A stretch of 50,584 nucleotides of DNA from an uncultured Pelagibacteraceae bacterium. Its GTDB lineage: Bacteria; Pseudomonadota; Alphaproteobacteria; Pelagibacterales; Pelagibacteraceae. The notes below the pieces were generated by a model. It was not told the DNA's origin, searched no databases, and worked only from the letters and a program-made list of their open reading frames with translations. Within the stretch, counting starts at the first letter, position 1, and every line of letters starts with the position of its first letter. Position numbers and translations under genes: made by a program. The stretch is from assembly GCA_902624465.1 (NCBI GenBank), contig CACNXP010000006.1, positions 1-50,584 of the forward strand, given 5' to 3'. Positions 33,101-43,179 of this stretch are shown here, piece after piece.

Positions 33101-34639
33101 CCTCCACATCACGATATTTACTCAATTGAGGATTTGGCACAACTGATTTATGATTTGAAACAAGTAAATCCTAGAGCACGTATAGGTGTTAAGTTAGTTG
33201 CATCGTCAGGTGTTGGAACTATAGCGGCTGGTGTAGCGAAAGCAGAAGCTGATATAATATTAATCTCTGGGCATAATGGTGGAACAGGAGCAACACCACA
33301 AACAAGTGTAAAATATGTTGGTATACCATGGGAAATGGGTCTTACTGAGGCAAATCAGGTTTTGACATTAAATAATTTAAGACACAAAGTAACATTAAGA
33401 ACTGATGGTGGCATTAAAACAGGGAGAGATGTTGTAATTGCAGCTATGATGGGTGCAGAGGAATATGGCGTGGCGACTACAGCACTAGTAGCGATGGGAT
33501 GTATAATGGTGAGACAGTGTCACTCAAATACTTGTCCGGTGGGAGTATGTACTCAAGACGAGAAGCTAAGAGAAAAATTTACTGGAACCCCTGATAAAAT
33601 TGTGAATTTATTTACATTCATTGCAACAGAGGTAAGAGAAATTTTAGCTGAACTAGGTTTTAAATCATTAAATGAAATAATCGGTCGAACAGATTTATTG
33701 ATGCAAGTAAGCAAAGCCTCACCCAATCTTGATGATCTCGATTTAAATCCTTTATTTGTACAAGCAGATCCAGGCAATAATAAAAGATATTGTGAAAAAT
33801 CAGAGATTAATAAAGTCCCTGATACATTAGATCAAGAGATTTGGCCTCAAATAGAAAAAGCCCTAGACAACTCAAATAAAATTGAAAATGAATTTTTAAT
33901 TAAAAATACAAATAGAGCTGTTGGTACAAGAATTTCTCATCATTTATACAAAAAATATGGTTATGAAAAATTAGAAGAAAATTTTTTAACTTTAAGTTTT
34001 AAAGGTTCAGCGGGTCAATCTTTTGGTGCATTTACGACAAAAGGATTAAAATTAAATTTAAAGGGCGATGCTAATGATTACGTAGGAAAAGGTTTATCAG
34101 GAGCAACAATTTCAATTAAACTTGCGGATGAAAGCAACTTGACTTCAAATGAGAATACCATAATTGGAAATACAGTTCTTTATGGCGCAACATCTGGTAA
34201 ACTTTTTGCCGCTGGTCAAGCAGGAGACAGATTTGCTGTCAGAAACTCTGGTGCAACGACAGTTGTAGAGGGTTGTGATTCAAATGGTTGTGAATATATG
34301 ACTGGTGGAACAGTAGTAATACTTGGAGATGTTGGAGACAATTTCGCAGCTGGTATGACTGGAGGTATGGCTTTTATTTATGATAAGTCGAAGGAATTTG
34401 AAAAAAAAGTCAATCAAGATTCTGTTGTATGGCAAAATATCGAGACAGAGTATTGGATAAAATTTTTAAAAAAGTTAATCTCAGAGCATAGCAGAGAAAC
34501 TGGATCTTATTTGTCAAAAAAAATTATTGATAATTTTGATAATGAATTACAACATTTTATTCAAGTTTGTCCTAAAGAAATGATTAATAAACTTGAAAAT
34601 CCAATTACAGCAAAAACAAAAGTCCAAAAAGTTAGCTAA
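30134..34639 (+). CDS. gltB: Glutamate synthase large subunit
   Basis: Converts glutamine plus 2-oxoglutarate to two glutamates; with glutamine synthetase it is the main route of ammonium assimilation. An N-terminal propeptide of 25 residues precedes the Ntn nucleophile Cys26 (HDACGVGAIV). The glutaminase domain (HQRFSTNTAPSWSLAQPFR) is followed by the central domain and the FMN synthase domain (SARFGVTINYLNN, GAKPGEGGQLPGFKV, SGHNGGTGATPQTS). The 3Fe-4S ligands are in CIMVRQCHSNTCPVGVC. A C-terminal beta-helix has Gly-rich repeats such as GGTVVILGDVG. The 1501 residues match the family. It ends with an 8-base overlap with the convergent hydrolase gene. Confidence 0.97.
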   Translation: MENYYKNLDLLEKNYVYSKEMEHDACGVGAIVSTEGKKSRIVVEHGIEALKAVWHRGAVDADGKTGDGAGIHLEIPKDFFIEKIEVTGHIYDKSEICVGMIFLPRNDYSAQESCKTIVESELTKNDFSIYGWRQVPVNPKILGEKAFQTMPEIMQVLFKSNDKNLLDKELERKIYETRKKIENKAFQLSLNNFYICSISSKSIIYKGLYLAEAISDFYLDLKDERFISRYAIFHQRFSTNTAPSWSLAQPFRAIAHNGEINTYKGNKNWMKVHEQEMSSPLFESVENLKPVIQKGVSDSAALDNVFELLNKAGKPAPLAKLMLVPDAWSKKNKTLPRNHQQLFNFLNSTMEPWDGPAAIAATDNEWVIAANDRNGLRPLRYAITKDKLLFVGSETGMVELNEKKIISKGRLGPGEIIGVRIEKGKVFSNKDIKDYLAKEFKHFNSQIIDLDDKLRISNEKNNFEGEALRRRQYSFGISLEDLELILHPMAEDAKEATGSMGDDTPLAVLSDKYRPLYHFFRQNFSQVTNPPIDSLRENKVMSLKTRFGNLGNILDFDTLTKENIYVLNSPILSNSQFNKFINFFGKNSLLIDCTFNKQENLLSAIKKIEKEAEIAVRQGVTQLVLSDKNLSEDRLPVPMLLCVGAINTYLINKKLRGYVSINVQSGEALDTHSFATLIGVGATTINPYLAFDSLYNRHEKKLFGQYSFDDCVERYIKSVNAGLLKIMSKMGISVLSSYRGGCNFETVGLSRSIVNDYFPGVLSKISGIGLSGIEKKIRQIHKEAFESSETVLPIGGIYRYRKNGETHQYQGRLIHLLQSAVGSNSYSAYKKYAEGIYNLPPINLRDLIDFRKKKLGPSIDLKDVEPIQNILKRFGSGSMSHGALSKEAHETLAMGMNRIKGASCSGEGGEAEERFKIMDNGDSANSRVKQIASARFGVTINYLNNCNEIEIKIAQGAKPGEGGQLPGFKVTKEIAKLRHSTPGVTLISPPPHHDIYSIEDLAQLIYDLKQVNPRARIGVKLVASSGVGTIAAGVAKAEADIILISGHNGGTGATPQTSVKYVGIPWEMGLTEANQVLTLNNLRHKVTLRTDGGIKTGRDVVIAAMMGAEEYGVATTALVAMGCIMVRQCHSNTCPVGVCTQDEKLREKFTGTPDKIVNLFTFIATEVREILAELGFKSLNEIIGRTDLLMQVSKASPNLDDLDLNPLFVQADPGNNKRYCEKSEINKVPDTLDQEIWPQIEKALDNSNKIENEFLIKNTNRAVGTRISHHLYKKYGYEKLEENFLTLSFKGSAGQSFGAFTTKGLKLNLKGDANDYVGKGLSGATISIKLADESNLTSNENTIIGNTVLYGATSGKLFAAGQAGDRFAVRNSGATTVVEGCDSNGCEYMTGGTVVILGDVGDNFAAGMTGGMAFIYDKSKEFEKKVNQDSVVWQNIETEYWIKFLKKLISEHSRETGSYLSKKIIDNFDNELQHFIQVCPKEMINKLENPITAKTKVQKVS

Positions 34640-35378
34640 GAATTAATTTAAGTTCTTTTGTCAATAAACCTAACCATTTTGGTGAAGATAAACTATGATC
34701 CCCATTTTTTACAACAACCAATTTTTTTTTTTTACTCTTAAAGATTTTAAGAATGTTTTTAGAGAAAACCAAAGGAACAGATTTATCATTCTTTCCATGA
34801 ACCATAGTTATAGGAATATTATGATTAATTTTTTTATTTAAAATTTTATTTTTTCTCCCATCCTTTATTAATTGATAAGCGATTGGATATTCATAATCAC
34901 CATGTCTTAGATTGACGATCCCGTTCTTTTTGATATCAATTTTCATTTTTTTGGAAAATTTATTCCACATGAGTTTTTCAAGAAATTCTGGCGCTGACCC
35001 TATCCCCAAAAATCCTTTTATTTGATTTTTAAAAAATTTAAATTGATTTAAAGATATCCAGGCACCCATACTTGATCCAATTAATATCATATTATTTTTT
35101 TTTACAATTTTTTTGATCATAAAGGTTGTGTCTCTAGTCCATTTTGAAATATTACCATTAATAAATTTTCCAGTTGATTTACCATGACCTGAATATTCTA
35201 AAGCGAGAAAACCTAGTTTATTTTTTTTTGCAAATTTATAAAATGTTTGGGGTTTCTTTCCCTCTAAATCTGACTTAAAACCATGCAAAAAAACGATGTA
35301 TGTTGCTTTTTTTTGATAAAGTTTTAGATATCTAATTTTGTGACTATTAGAAATCTTAAAATAATTAAAGTTTGTCAT
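34632..35378 (-). CDS. Alpha/beta hydrolase
   Basis: A 248-residue cytoplasmic hydrolase. The oxyanion motif is FLHGFKSDLEGKK, then LEYSGHGKSTG, the nucleophile elbow GSSMGAW (Ser103), the acid in MVHGKNDKSVP and the His in KNGDHSLSSP. The pattern resembles ABHD10-like hydrolases common in alphaproteobacteria, which act on acyl groups or glucuronides; the substrate here is unknown. It is a single gene on the minus strand, convergent with gltB (8-base overlap) and divergent from the glycosyltransferase 42 bases away. Confidence 0.87.
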   Translation of the reverse strand: MTNFNYFKISNSHKIRYLKLYQKKATYIVFLHGFKSDLEGKKPQTFYKFAKKNKLGFLALEYSGHGKSTGKFINGNISKWTRDTTFMIKKIVKKNNMILIGSSMGAWISLNQFKFFKNQIKGFLGIGSAPEFLEKLMWNKFSKKMKIDIKKNGIVNLRHGDYEYPIAYQLIKDGRKNKILNKKINHNIPITMVHGKNDKSVPLVFSKNILKIFKSKKKKLVVVKNGDHSLSSPKWLGLLTKELKLILS

Positions 35379-35420
35379 AAAAGTTTATTAGTTTTACCTA
35401 TTATTATATAAATATATTAA

Positions 35421-36575
35421 ATGTCATCTAATATAAATGTTTTGCAGGTAATCCCAAAATTAGGTTATGGTGGGGCAGAAACGGGTTGTTATGATATTGC
35501 ACATTTCTTACCTGAAAATAATTGTAAATCATTTATTGTAACTAGTGGTGGCGAATTAACAAAATTTATTGATAAAAAAAAAGTAAAATTAATCAGGCTA
35601 CCTGTTCATAGTAAAAATCCCTTAATGATTTTAATGAATTCTATAATTTTAGTGGGAATAATCTTATTTTTCAATATTTCCATAGTGCACGCAAGAAGTA
35701 GAGCACCAGCTTGGTCTTGTTTATTTGCTACGAAAATTACTAGAAGAAAGTTTGTTACTACATTTCATGGGACCTATAATTTTAGAGGTAAATTAAAGAA
35801 ATTTTATAACTCAGTAATGGTAAGGTCAGACTTAGTAATAGCTGGATCTAATTTTATTTTTTCACACATACAAGAAAATTACCCAGAATTCTTAAATTCA
35901 AAAAAAAAATTTTTAGTTATATTCAGGGGTATAAATGTAGATTATTTTGATCCCACAACCAAACTAGAGACTGATGAAAACAAACTTTTAGAGGAATGGC
36001 ATATAAATAATAAAAAAAAGATAATTCTAATGCCAGGACGGCTTACTTCGTGGAAAGGACAGGAATTATTTATTGAGGCTCTAAATTTAGTTAAAATTGA
36101 ATTAGGTTATGAAGCATTTCATGTTGTAATATTAGGAAGTGATCAAGGAAGAGATATGTATAAAAAAAAGTTAATTAATTTGACTGAAAAATATAATTTA
36201 AAAGATCAAATAAAATTTGTAGATCATTGCAAAGATATGGCACTAGCTTACAATATTTCTGATATTGTAGTTTCAGCCTCAATAGAACCCGAGGCTTTTG
36301 GAAGAGTAGCAGTAGAAGCACAATCAATGGAAAAAGTCATTATTGCTAGTAACATTGGTGGATCGAACGAGACAATTATAAATGAAAAAACTGGATTCTT
36401 ATTTGAGTCTGGAGACCCAGGCGCTTTAAGTAAAAAAATTATCCAGGCAATGACCATGGATGAAAGTTCTTTGGAGTTAATGGGAAAAGAGGGTAGAAAA
36501 AATATCATAAAAAAATTTAATGTTGAAAAAATGTGTTTTTCTACTTATTCAGAGTATAAGAGACTACTTAATTAA
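35421..36575 (+). CDS. GT4-family glycosyltransferase
   Basis: A 384-residue GT-B fold transferase, probably adding a sugar to a surface glycan or lipopolysaccharide. The acceptor domain starts NVLQVIPKLGYGGAETGCYD, and the GT4 donor-site motifs are PGRLTSWKGQELFIEAL and EPEAFGRVAVEAQSMEKVI (the E-x7-E element) with IGGSNETI. A hydrophobic stretch near residues 70-90 suggests membrane association. The TAA is directly followed by the thrS ATG with no base between, so it forms one transcript with the translation genes. Donor and acceptor sugars cannot be inferred. Confidence 0.9.
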   Translation: MSSNINVLQVIPKLGYGGAETGCYDIAHFLPENNCKSFIVTSGGELTKFIDKKKVKLIRLPVHSKNPLMILMNSIILVGIILFFNISIVHARSRAPAWSCLFATKITRRKFVTTFHGTYNFRGKLKKFYNSVMVRSDLVIAGSNFIFSHIQENYPEFLNSKKKFLVIFRGINVDYFDPTTKLETDENKLLEEWHINNKKKIILMPGRLTSWKGQELFIEALNLVKIELGYEAFHVVILGSDQGRDMYKKKLINLTEKYNLKDQIKFVDHCKDMALAYNISDIVVSASIEPEAFGRVAVEAQSMEKVIIASNIGGSNETIINEKTGFLFESGDPGALSKKIIQAMTMDESSLELMGKEGRKNIIKKFNVEKMCFSTYSEYKRLLN

Positions 36576-38495
36576 ATGCCAAAAATTACCTTACCAGACG
36601 GAAAAAAATTAAACTTTGCAAAAGAAGTGACTGGATTAGAGATTGCTGAAAAAATCAGCAAATCTCTATTTAAACAAGCCTTAATAATGAGTGTAGATGG
36701 AGAATTAAAAGATTTATATTTTCAAATTAAAGATGATTGCTCAGTTAAAATTTTCACAGCAAAAGATCCTGAGGGACTTGATGCAATAAGGCATGACACT
36801 ACACATATCATGGCAATGGCAGTTCAAGAATTGTTTCCAGGAACAAAGTTAGCAATCGGGCCAGCAATTAAAGATGGGTTCTATTATGATTTTTCGAGGG
36901 AGGAACCATTTACACCTAATGATCTTGAAAAAATTGAAATTAGGATGAAAGAGATAATTGAAAAAGATGAAAAGACCAGGAGAGAGGTTTGGGAAAGGGA
37001 AAAAACAAAAAAACATTATTCAGCACTTGGTGAAAAATATAAAGTAGAACTTGTTGACATGATACCTGAGGACAATGAGGTTTCTATTTATTACCATGGT
37101 GAATGGTATGACTTGTGCAGAGGCCCCCATCTTTTATCAACTGGACGAATTGGAAAATATTTTAAACTCACAAAAGTAGCAGGTGCTTATTGGCGGGGAG
37201 ACTCAAAAAATGAGATGCTTCAAAGAATTTATGGAACTGGATGGGCTTCACAAAAAGATCTAGACGATTATTTGAAAAGAATTGAAGAAGCAGAAAAAAG
37301 GGATCACAGAAAATTGGGTAAAGAAATGGATCTCTTCCACTTTAGAGAGGAAAGTCCAGGCTCTGTTTTTTGGCATGAAAAAGGATGGGCGCTATTTCAA
37401 AAATTGATTAATTACATGAGAGCTAAACAGGACCTAGCCGGATACAAAGAGGTGAACACACCAGAGGTATTAGACAGATTATTGTGGGAAAAATCAGGTC
37501 ATTGGGAAAAATATGGGGAAAACATGTATACCTCAGAAACTCCTGATGAAAAAGTTTTTGCAATAAAACCTATGAATTGTCCTGGGCACATTCAAGTTTT
37601 TAATCAAGGTTTGAAAAGTTATAGAGATTTACCTCTAAGAATTACTGAGTTTGGAAAAGTTCATAGATATGAGCCATCTGGTGCTTTACACGGACTATTA
37701 AGAGTAAGAGCATTCACTCAAGATGATGCTCATATTTTTTGCTCCGAAGATCAAATTACAAGTGAATGTTTAAATGTTACGAATTTGATATTAGAAATTT
37801 ATAAAGATCTAGGTTTCGAAAATGTAATTCTGAAATATGCTGATAGGCCAGAGGTAAGAGTTGGTGAGGATGAGATTTGGGACAAAGCTGAAGCATCTTT
37901 GTTAAAGGCAGTCAAAGCTTCTAAACTTGAGTATAGTATAAATAAAGGTGAGGGAGCATTTTACGGTCCAAAAATAGAATTTGTTTTAAGAGATGCAATA
38001 GGAAGAGATTGGCAATGTGGAACAGTCCAAGTTGATTTAAATTTACCTGGTAGACTAGATGCGTCATACGTAGATAAAGATGGCACTAAAAAAATTCCCG
38101 TTATGTTACATCGTGCATTATTTGGATCACTTGAGAGATTTATAGGTATTCTGATTGAAAACTATGCTGGAAAATTTCCATTTTGGATATCTCCGTTACA
38201 AACAGTTGTTATACCTATTTCCGAAGACTTCGAAGAATACGCAAAAAAAGTTTCCAACAAGATAAGAGAAGCTGGTATTACATCAATGGTTGATTTAAAA
38301 AATCACAATTTAAATTATAAAATAAGAGATCATTCATTAGCAAAAATACCTCTTTTAATAATTTGTGGTAAAAAAGAAGTTGACAGTAACTCAGTAACCA
38401 TTAGAAGATTGGATTCAAATAAACAAGAAAATATGGAACTAAACTCATTTCTAAAAAAATTTTCTGCTTTAAACAAAGCACCTTCAAATATTTAA
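36576..38495 (+). CDS. thrS: Threonyl-tRNA synthetase
   Basis: Class II synthetase charging tRNA-Thr. The 639-residue protein contains an N-terminal TGS domain (MPKITLPDGKKLNF...), the editing domain with RHDTTHIMAMAV, the catalytic core with the zinc ligand in MNCPGHIQVF, motif 2 in LRVRAFTQDDAHIFC, motif 3 in PVMLHRALFGSLERF, and the anticodon-binding domain. The ATG abuts the stop of the glycosyltransferase gene. The order thrS-infC-rpmI-rplT-pheS-pheT is the classical proteobacterial arrangement. Confidence 0.97.
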   Translation: MPKITLPDGKKLNFAKEVTGLEIAEKISKSLFKQALIMSVDGELKDLYFQIKDDCSVKIFTAKDPEGLDAIRHDTTHIMAMAVQELFPGTKLAIGPAIKDGFYYDFSREEPFTPNDLEKIEIRMKEIIEKDEKTRREVWEREKTKKHYSALGEKYKVELVDMIPEDNEVSIYYHGEWYDLCRGPHLLSTGRIGKYFKLTKVAGAYWRGDSKNEMLQRIYGTGWASQKDLDDYLKRIEEAEKRDHRKLGKEMDLFHFREESPGSVFWHEKGWALFQKLINYMRAKQDLAGYKEVNTPEVLDRLLWEKSGHWEKYGENMYTSETPDEKVFAIKPMNCPGHIQVFNQGLKSYRDLPLRITEFGKVHRYEPSGALHGLLRVRAFTQDDAHIFCSEDQITSECLNVTNLILEIYKDLGFENVILKYADRPEVRVGEDEIWDKAEASLLKAVKASKLEYSINKGEGAFYGPKIEFVLRDAIGRDWQCGTVQVDLNLPGRLDASYVDKDGTKKIPVMLHRALFGSLERFIGILIENYAGKFPFWISPLQTVVIPISEDFEEYAKKVSNKIREAGITSMVDLKNHNLNYKIRDHSLAKIPLLIICGKKEVDSNSVTIRRLDSNKQENMELNSFLKKFSALNKAPSNI

Positions 38496-39041
38496 GTGGC
38501 AGATTTTAAGCAAAACTATTTTCAAAGAAGAACTAAGGATCGTGGACCTCGATCAAATAACAGAATTTCCTCACCCGAGGTTCAAGTTATCGCAAGCGAT
38601 GGAGAAAATTTAGGTGTTTTAAATACTAATGAAGCAATCTCAATGGCAAAAAATCAAGGTTTGGATTTAATCGAAATTGCCCCAAATGCTAATCCTCCAG
38701 TTTGTAAAATTATGGACATGGGAAAATATAAATATGATGCGCAAAAAAAAGCAAACCTTGCAAAAAAGAAACAAAAAATAATTGCTTTAAAGGAAATTAA
38801 AATGAGACCAGTGACTGAAACGCATGATTATGAATTTAAAGTAAAAAATGCTAAAAAATTTATTGCTAAAGGTGACAAGGTAAAGTTTACCATTAGGTTT
38901 AAAGGACGTGAACTTCAACACTCTCATTTGGGGAATGAATTGATGGCCAAAATTAAAGAGGATATGAAAGATATTGGTAAAGTTGAATTGCATCCCAAGT
39001 TTGATGGGAAGCAAATGATTATGGTAATTCAACCTTTATAG
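38496..39041 (+). CDS. infC: Translation initiation factor IF-3
   Basis: Binds the 30S subunit, prevents premature 50S joining and checks start codons. The 181-residue protein has the N-domain VIASDGENLGVLNTNEA, the linker and the C-domain (VTETHDYEFKVKNAKKFI...KVKFTIRFKGREL). The start is GTG 38496, directly after the thrS TAA (no gap); the next in-frame Met lies inside the conserved N-domain. E. coli infC uses AUU for autoregulation; here GTG is a common alternative start, so that feedback is not evident. Confidence 0.95.
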   Translation: MADFKQNYFQRRTKDRGPRSNNRISSPEVQVIASDGENLGVLNTNEAISMAKNQGLDLIEIAPNANPPVCKIMDMGKYKYDAQKKANLAKKKQKIIALKEIKMRPVTETHDYEFKVKNAKKFIAKGDKVKFTIRFKGRELQHSHLGNELMAKIKEDMKDIGKVELHPKFDGKQMIMVIQPL

Positions 39042-39094
39042 GCTTTAATATAGGTTGTAAATTTTCAACATTCTTTGTATAACCTCGTTCAATT

Positions 39095-39301
39095 ATGCCA
39101 AAATTAAAAACAAAGAGCTCAGCAAAAAAAAGATTTAAAATTTCAGCTAGAGGGAAAGTTATGATGGCTCAAGCTGGAAAGAGGCACGGCATGATAAAAA
39201 GAACTAATTCTCAGATAAGAAAACTTAGGGGTACTACTGCGATGTCAAAACAAGATGGTAAAATTGTAAAATCGTATATGCCTTACAGCTTAAGGGGTTA
39301 A
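39095..39301 (+). CDS. rpmI: 50S ribosomal protein L35
   Basis: The 68-residue basic protein begins [17 protein letters not shown] and continues [14 protein letters not shown], the L35 signature, ending PYSLRG. It lies 53 bases after infC and one base before the rplT ATG. No extended leader structure of the kind bound by L20 in other bacteria is evident in the short spacer. Confidence 0.97.
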   Translation: MPKLKTKSSAKKRFKISARGKVMMAQAGKRHGMIKRTNSQIRKLRGTTAMSKQDGKIVKSYMPYSLRG

Positions 39302-39302
39302 A

Positions 39303-39659
39303 ATGGCAAGAGTTAAAAGAGGTGTAACAAGTAGAGCTAAACATAAAAAAGTTTTAAAAGCTGTAAAAGGTCAGTGGGGGAGAAGAAAAAATACTATTAG
39401 AGTTGCGAAGCAAGCTATGGAAAAAGCTATGCAATATGCATATAGAGATCGAAGAAATAAGAAAAGAGATTTCAAATCATTGTGGATTCAAAGAATCAAC
39501 GCGGGTGTGAGAGCTGAAGGTTTGACATATTCCAAGTTTATTTATGGTTTAAATAAATGTGGAATTAAAATTGATAGAAAAATTTTAGCTGAGATAGCCT
39601 ATGATAGTCCAGAAGCCTTTAAAACTATTGTCCAAAAAGCACAATCTGCTTTAAATTAA
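39303..39659 (+). CDS. rplT: 50S ribosomal protein L20
   Basis: Early-binding 23S rRNA protein needed for large-subunit assembly. The 118 residues start [19 protein letters not shown] and contain [20 protein letters not shown], as expected. A 43-base spacer to pheS holds a 7-bp hairpin (TTATTTC paired with GAAATAA) without a T tract, so it is not a typical terminator or pheM-like attenuator. Confidence 0.97.
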   Translation: MARVKRGVTSRAKHKKVLKAVKGQWGRRKNTIRVAKQAMEKAMQYAYRDRRNKKRDFKSLWIQRINAGVRAEGLTYSKFIYGLNKCGIKIDRKILAEIAYDSPEAFKTIVQKAQSALN

Positions 39660-39702
39660 TCTTCACTATTGTTTTATTTCGCTGAAGAAATAATCTGTAA
39701 AA

Positions 39703-40770
39703 ATGTCTGATCTAAAAAAAATAAGAGATGAATTTACATTAAAATTAAAAGGTAAATTAGATCTAGCAGAACTTAATCAAATTAAATCTGATCTATTTGG
39801 TAAAAATGGGTTGGTCTCATCTCAATTTAAAAAAATAGGTACTATTGATGCCTCAGAAAGAAAAAAATTCGCATCTGATTTGAATATTATTAAGGATGAA
39901 CTTCAAGATCTTATAAATTTAAAAATAAACGAAATAGAAAAAGTTAATATTAATGAAAAATTGGAAAAAGAAAAAATTGATGTTACTTTACCAGAGCGAA
40001 CATTTGTAAGAGGTAAAATCCATCCTGTTTCACAAACAATTGATGAAATATCCTCTATATTTTCTGAAATAGGCTTTAGTGTAGAGGAAGGACCAGATGT
40101 TGAAAATGAATATAACAATTTTACTGCATTAAATACTCCAGACAATCATCCAGCGAGAGATATGCATGATACATTTTATCTTGATGAAAAAAAAGAAAGA
40201 TTGCTACGCACTCATACGTCTCCTGTTCAAATTAGAACAATGTTAAAAGACAAACCACCTTTTAAAATAATTGCACCTGGCAGAACATACAGATCGGATA
40301 GTGACCAAACACATTCACCAATGTTTCACCAAGTTGAAGGTCTTCATATAGACAAAAATATAAATATGGGTCACTTAAAAGGTTGTTTGAATTATTTTAT
40401 CAAAGAATTTTTTGAAGTTAAAAAAATAAAGATGAGATTTAGGCCAAGTCATTTTCCTTTCACAGAACCATCTGCCGAAGTTGATATTGGATATGAAATC
40501 AAAGATGGAAAAATTATTATAGGGGAAGGCGATCAGTGGCTAGAAATACTAGGTTGCGGGATGGTTCATCCAAATGTTTTAAAAAATGTTAAGGTCGATC
40601 CAGCTAACTTTCAAGGTTATGCGTTCGGAATAGGAATTGATAGATTAGCGATGTTGAAATATGGAATTAATGATCTTAGAGCTTTCTTTGATTGTGATTA
40701 TAGATGGTTAAACCATTTTGGATTTGATCCTTTAGACGTACCTACGAACTATAGAGGCCTAAGTAGATGA
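39703..40770 (+). CDS. pheS: Phenylalanyl-tRNA synthetase alpha subunit
   Basis: Catalytic subunit of the alpha2-beta2 enzyme that charges tRNA-Phe. The 355 residues include an N-terminal coiled coil (about 1-90), then the class II core: [19 protein letters not shown], the [14 protein letters not shown] block, [10 protein letters not shown], motif 2 in [20 protein letters not shown] and motif 3 in [13 protein letters not shown]-like [13 protein letters not shown]. The last 4 bases overlap the pheT start (ATGA), so both subunits are coupled. Confidence 0.97.
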   Translation: MSDLKKIRDEFTLKLKGKLDLAELNQIKSDLFGKNGLVSSQFKKIGTIDASERKKFASDLNIIKDELQDLINLKINEIEKVNINEKLEKEKIDVTLPERTFVRGKIHPVSQTIDEISSIFSEIGFSVEEGPDVENEYNNFTALNTPDNHPARDMHDTFYLDEKKERLLRTHTSPVQIRTMLKDKPPFKIIAPGRTYRSDSDQTHSPMFHQVEGLHIDKNINMGHLKGCLNYFIKEFFEVKKIKMRFRPSHFPFTEPSAEVDIGYEIKDGKIIIGEGDQWLEILGCGMVHPNVLKNVKVDPANFQGYAFGIGIDRLAMLKYGINDLRAFFDCDYRWLNHFGFDPLDVPTNYRGLSR

Positions 40771-43172
40771 AAATCACATTTGATTGGTTAAAAGATCATT
40801 TAAAAACTAATCTGAAAGAAAAAAATCTTTTAGAACAACTTACCAATATAGGGTTAGAGGTAGAAAGCGTGGAAAGTCTTTCATCTGATAATCAACTATT
40901 TAAAGTTGCAAAAATTATCAAGACAGAAAAACATCCAAACGCAGATCGACTTAAAGTTTGTGACGTAAATGTCGGTGAGAAAGAGCTTAAAAAAGTTGTG
41001 TGTGGTGCGACCAATGCGAGTGAAGGACTTATCACTATATATGCACCTCCAGGTGCAATTATCCCGAAGACTAATACAAAATTAGAAATAGCAAAGATTA
41101 GAGGTGTAACTTCTTACGGAATGCTTTGCTCTGAGTCTGAATTAAATTTATCTGATGAGAGTGATGGTATTACCGAATTATCTAAAAAACATGAAAAAAA
41201 TATTGGTAAAAGTTTTTTTTCAAAATCAAAATCTAATCTTATTGATTTATCTATTACACCTAATCGACCAGATTGTCTTGGTGTGAAGGGAATAGCTAGA
41301 GATCTTGCAGCTTCAGGTTTTGGAAGGTTAATAGCATCTAAAGAAAAAAAAATTAAATTAAAAACAAAACAAACTTTAAAAGTTAAGATTAATAAGGAGA
41401 AAGGACAAGGATGTAGTGCTTTTGGAAGTTGTTTAATTAAAAATGTAAAAAATACCGAGAGTCCTCAATGGCTCAAAGATAAATTAATCTCAGTTGGTCA
41501 AAAACCTATTTCAGCTATTGTTGATATAACAAATTATGTAATGCTAGATATTAATCGACCATTACACGCATATGATGCTGACAAAATTGAAAAAGGGATA
41601 TTCGTAAGAAACTCAAAATCTGGAGAAGAGTTTACAGCACTGGACAATAAAATTTATAAGTTAGAGAAAGGTATGTGTGTTATTAGTGACAACAAAGGAG
41701 TTTTAGGATTAGGTGGAATTATTGGGGGCACAAGATCGGGCACAGAATTTGATACAAAAAACATATTATTAGAATCTGCTTATTTTGATCCAAGATCAAT
41801 TAGAAATACGGCAAAAAAACTAAATTTAGATACAGATGCAAAATTTAGATTTGAAAGAGGAATTGACCCATTATCCATCGAAACTGGTTTAAAGAAAGCG
41901 GCATCACTAATTCAAGAAATCTGTGGTGGTGAAGTTAGTAAAATCGATATTCAAAAAACTGAATCTTATAAAACCAAAATTATAAACTTTGATGTAAATT
42001 CTTTTGAAAATATAGTTGGATTTAAAATTTCTGAAAAGGAAATCCAAAGAATTTTGACTGATCTTGGTTTTATCATTAAAAAAGAAAAAAATTCTTTAAA
42101 GTTGATAGTTCCTTCCTGGAGACCAGATATTTCACAGCAAATAGACATTATTGAAGAGTTGGTGAGAATAAGTGGTTATGATAAAATAAAAACAATTGAC
42201 CCAATAAAAGATAGATCTAAATCCACTTTAACTCAAACTCAAAGATTATTTCATTTCTTACAAAGAGCAATTGCTTCGAAGGGTTATTTAGAGACAATAA
42301 CATGGTCATTTACAGATCAAAGTTATAACAATCACTTTAGAGAAGCTGGTAAAGAAATAAAAATTGTAAACCCTATAAGTTCTGAATTAGGAGTTTTAAG
42401 AAATTCCATATTTTCAAATTTAATCATGTATATGAGTAAAAATTTGGATAGAGGCTTCAAAGATTTATCTATATTTGAGATAGGTCCTGTTTTTACTGGT
42501 TCAAATCCAGGTGAGCAAAAGACAGTAGTTTGTGGTTTGTCAGCCGGTAAAAAATCAAGACTTTCTTGGATCGATAAAGAGAGAAATATTGATTTATTTG
42601 ATGCAAAAAGGGATGTAGTGCAAACTTTGAGTGAAGCAGGTTATAATTCTGATCATTTTTTTATTGATAGCAAAACACCTAATTATTATCATCCAGGAAA
42701 GTCCGGTAGAATTTTCTTAGATCATAGTAAAGATAAAGTTGCAGCTTATTTTGGTGAAATTCATCCTAATATTTTAAAAAAAATTGATATTAAAACTGAA
42801 AATTTAATAGGTTTTGAAATCTTTTTAGAAAATTTAAAACTTTCAAGAAAAACATTGAAAGATCAAAAATTAAAGTTTTCTGTATCGGATTTTCAAAAAT
42901 CAGAGCGAGATTTTGCATTTGTAGTTAATAAAGATGTAGAGGCCCAAGAGTTAATAAGCGTAATCTCTAATGTGAATCCAAATCTTATTAGCAATATAAA
43001 AGTTTTTGATGTTTATGAAGGTGAAAATATTCCAGACAACCAAAAGTCCATAGCGATCAGTATAACAATTCAGTCATCGGAAAAAACTTTGAACGATAAG
43101 GACTTAGAGAAAATTAATAATTCAATTATAGAAGCAGTAGAAAATAAGACTGGCGCTAAAATTCGATCTTAA
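40767..43172 (+). CDS. pheT: Phenylalanyl-tRNA synthetase beta subunit
   Basis: Provides tRNA binding and editing. The 801-residue protein shows the OB-fold tRNA-binding domain ([15 protein letters not shown], about 50-65), the B3/B4 editing domain ([21 protein letters not shown]), the B5 domain and catalytic-like core with FRFERGIDP, and a C-terminal FDX-ACB domain ([13 protein letters not shown]). The length is typical. It overlaps pheS by 4 bases and is followed 7 bases later by lepA. Confidence 0.97.
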   Translation: MKITFDWLKDHLKTNLKEKNLLEQLTNIGLEVESVESLSSDNQLFKVAKIIKTEKHPNADRLKVCDVNVGEKELKKVVCGATNASEGLITIYAPPGAIIPKTNTKLEIAKIRGVTSYGMLCSESELNLSDESDGITELSKKHEKNIGKSFFSKSKSNLIDLSITPNRPDCLGVKGIARDLAASGFGRLIASKEKKIKLKTKQTLKVKINKEKGQGCSAFGSCLIKNVKNTESPQWLKDKLISVGQKPISAIVDITNYVMLDINRPLHAYDADKIEKGIFVRNSKSGEEFTALDNKIYKLEKGMCVISDNKGVLGLGGIIGGTRSGTEFDTKNILLESAYFDPRSIRNTAKKLNLDTDAKFRFERGIDPLSIETGLKKAASLIQEICGGEVSKIDIQKTESYKTKIINFDVNSFENIVGFKISEKEIQRILTDLGFIIKKEKNSLKLIVPSWRPDISQQIDIIEELVRISGYDKIKTIDPIKDRSKSTLTQTQRLFHFLQRAIASKGYLETITWSFTDQSYNNHFREAGKEIKIVNPISSELGVLRNSIFSNLIMYMSKNLDRGFKDLSIFEIGPVFTGSNPGEQKTVVCGLSAGKKSRLSWIDKERNIDLFDAKRDVVQTLSEAGYNSDHFFIDSKTPNYYHPGKSGRIFLDHSKDKVAAYFGEIHPNILKKIDIKTENLIGFEIFLENLKLSRKTLKDQKLKFSVSDFQKSERDFAFVVNKDVEAQELISVISNVNPNLISNIKVFDVYEGENIPDNQKSIAISITIQSSEKTLNDKDLEKINNSIIEAVENKTGAKIRS

Positions 43173-43179
43173 AATTAAA

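Noticed and set aside
39669-39695. Attenuator between rplT and pheS
   Set aside because: The 7-bp hairpin has no T tract and there is no Phe-rich leader peptide.
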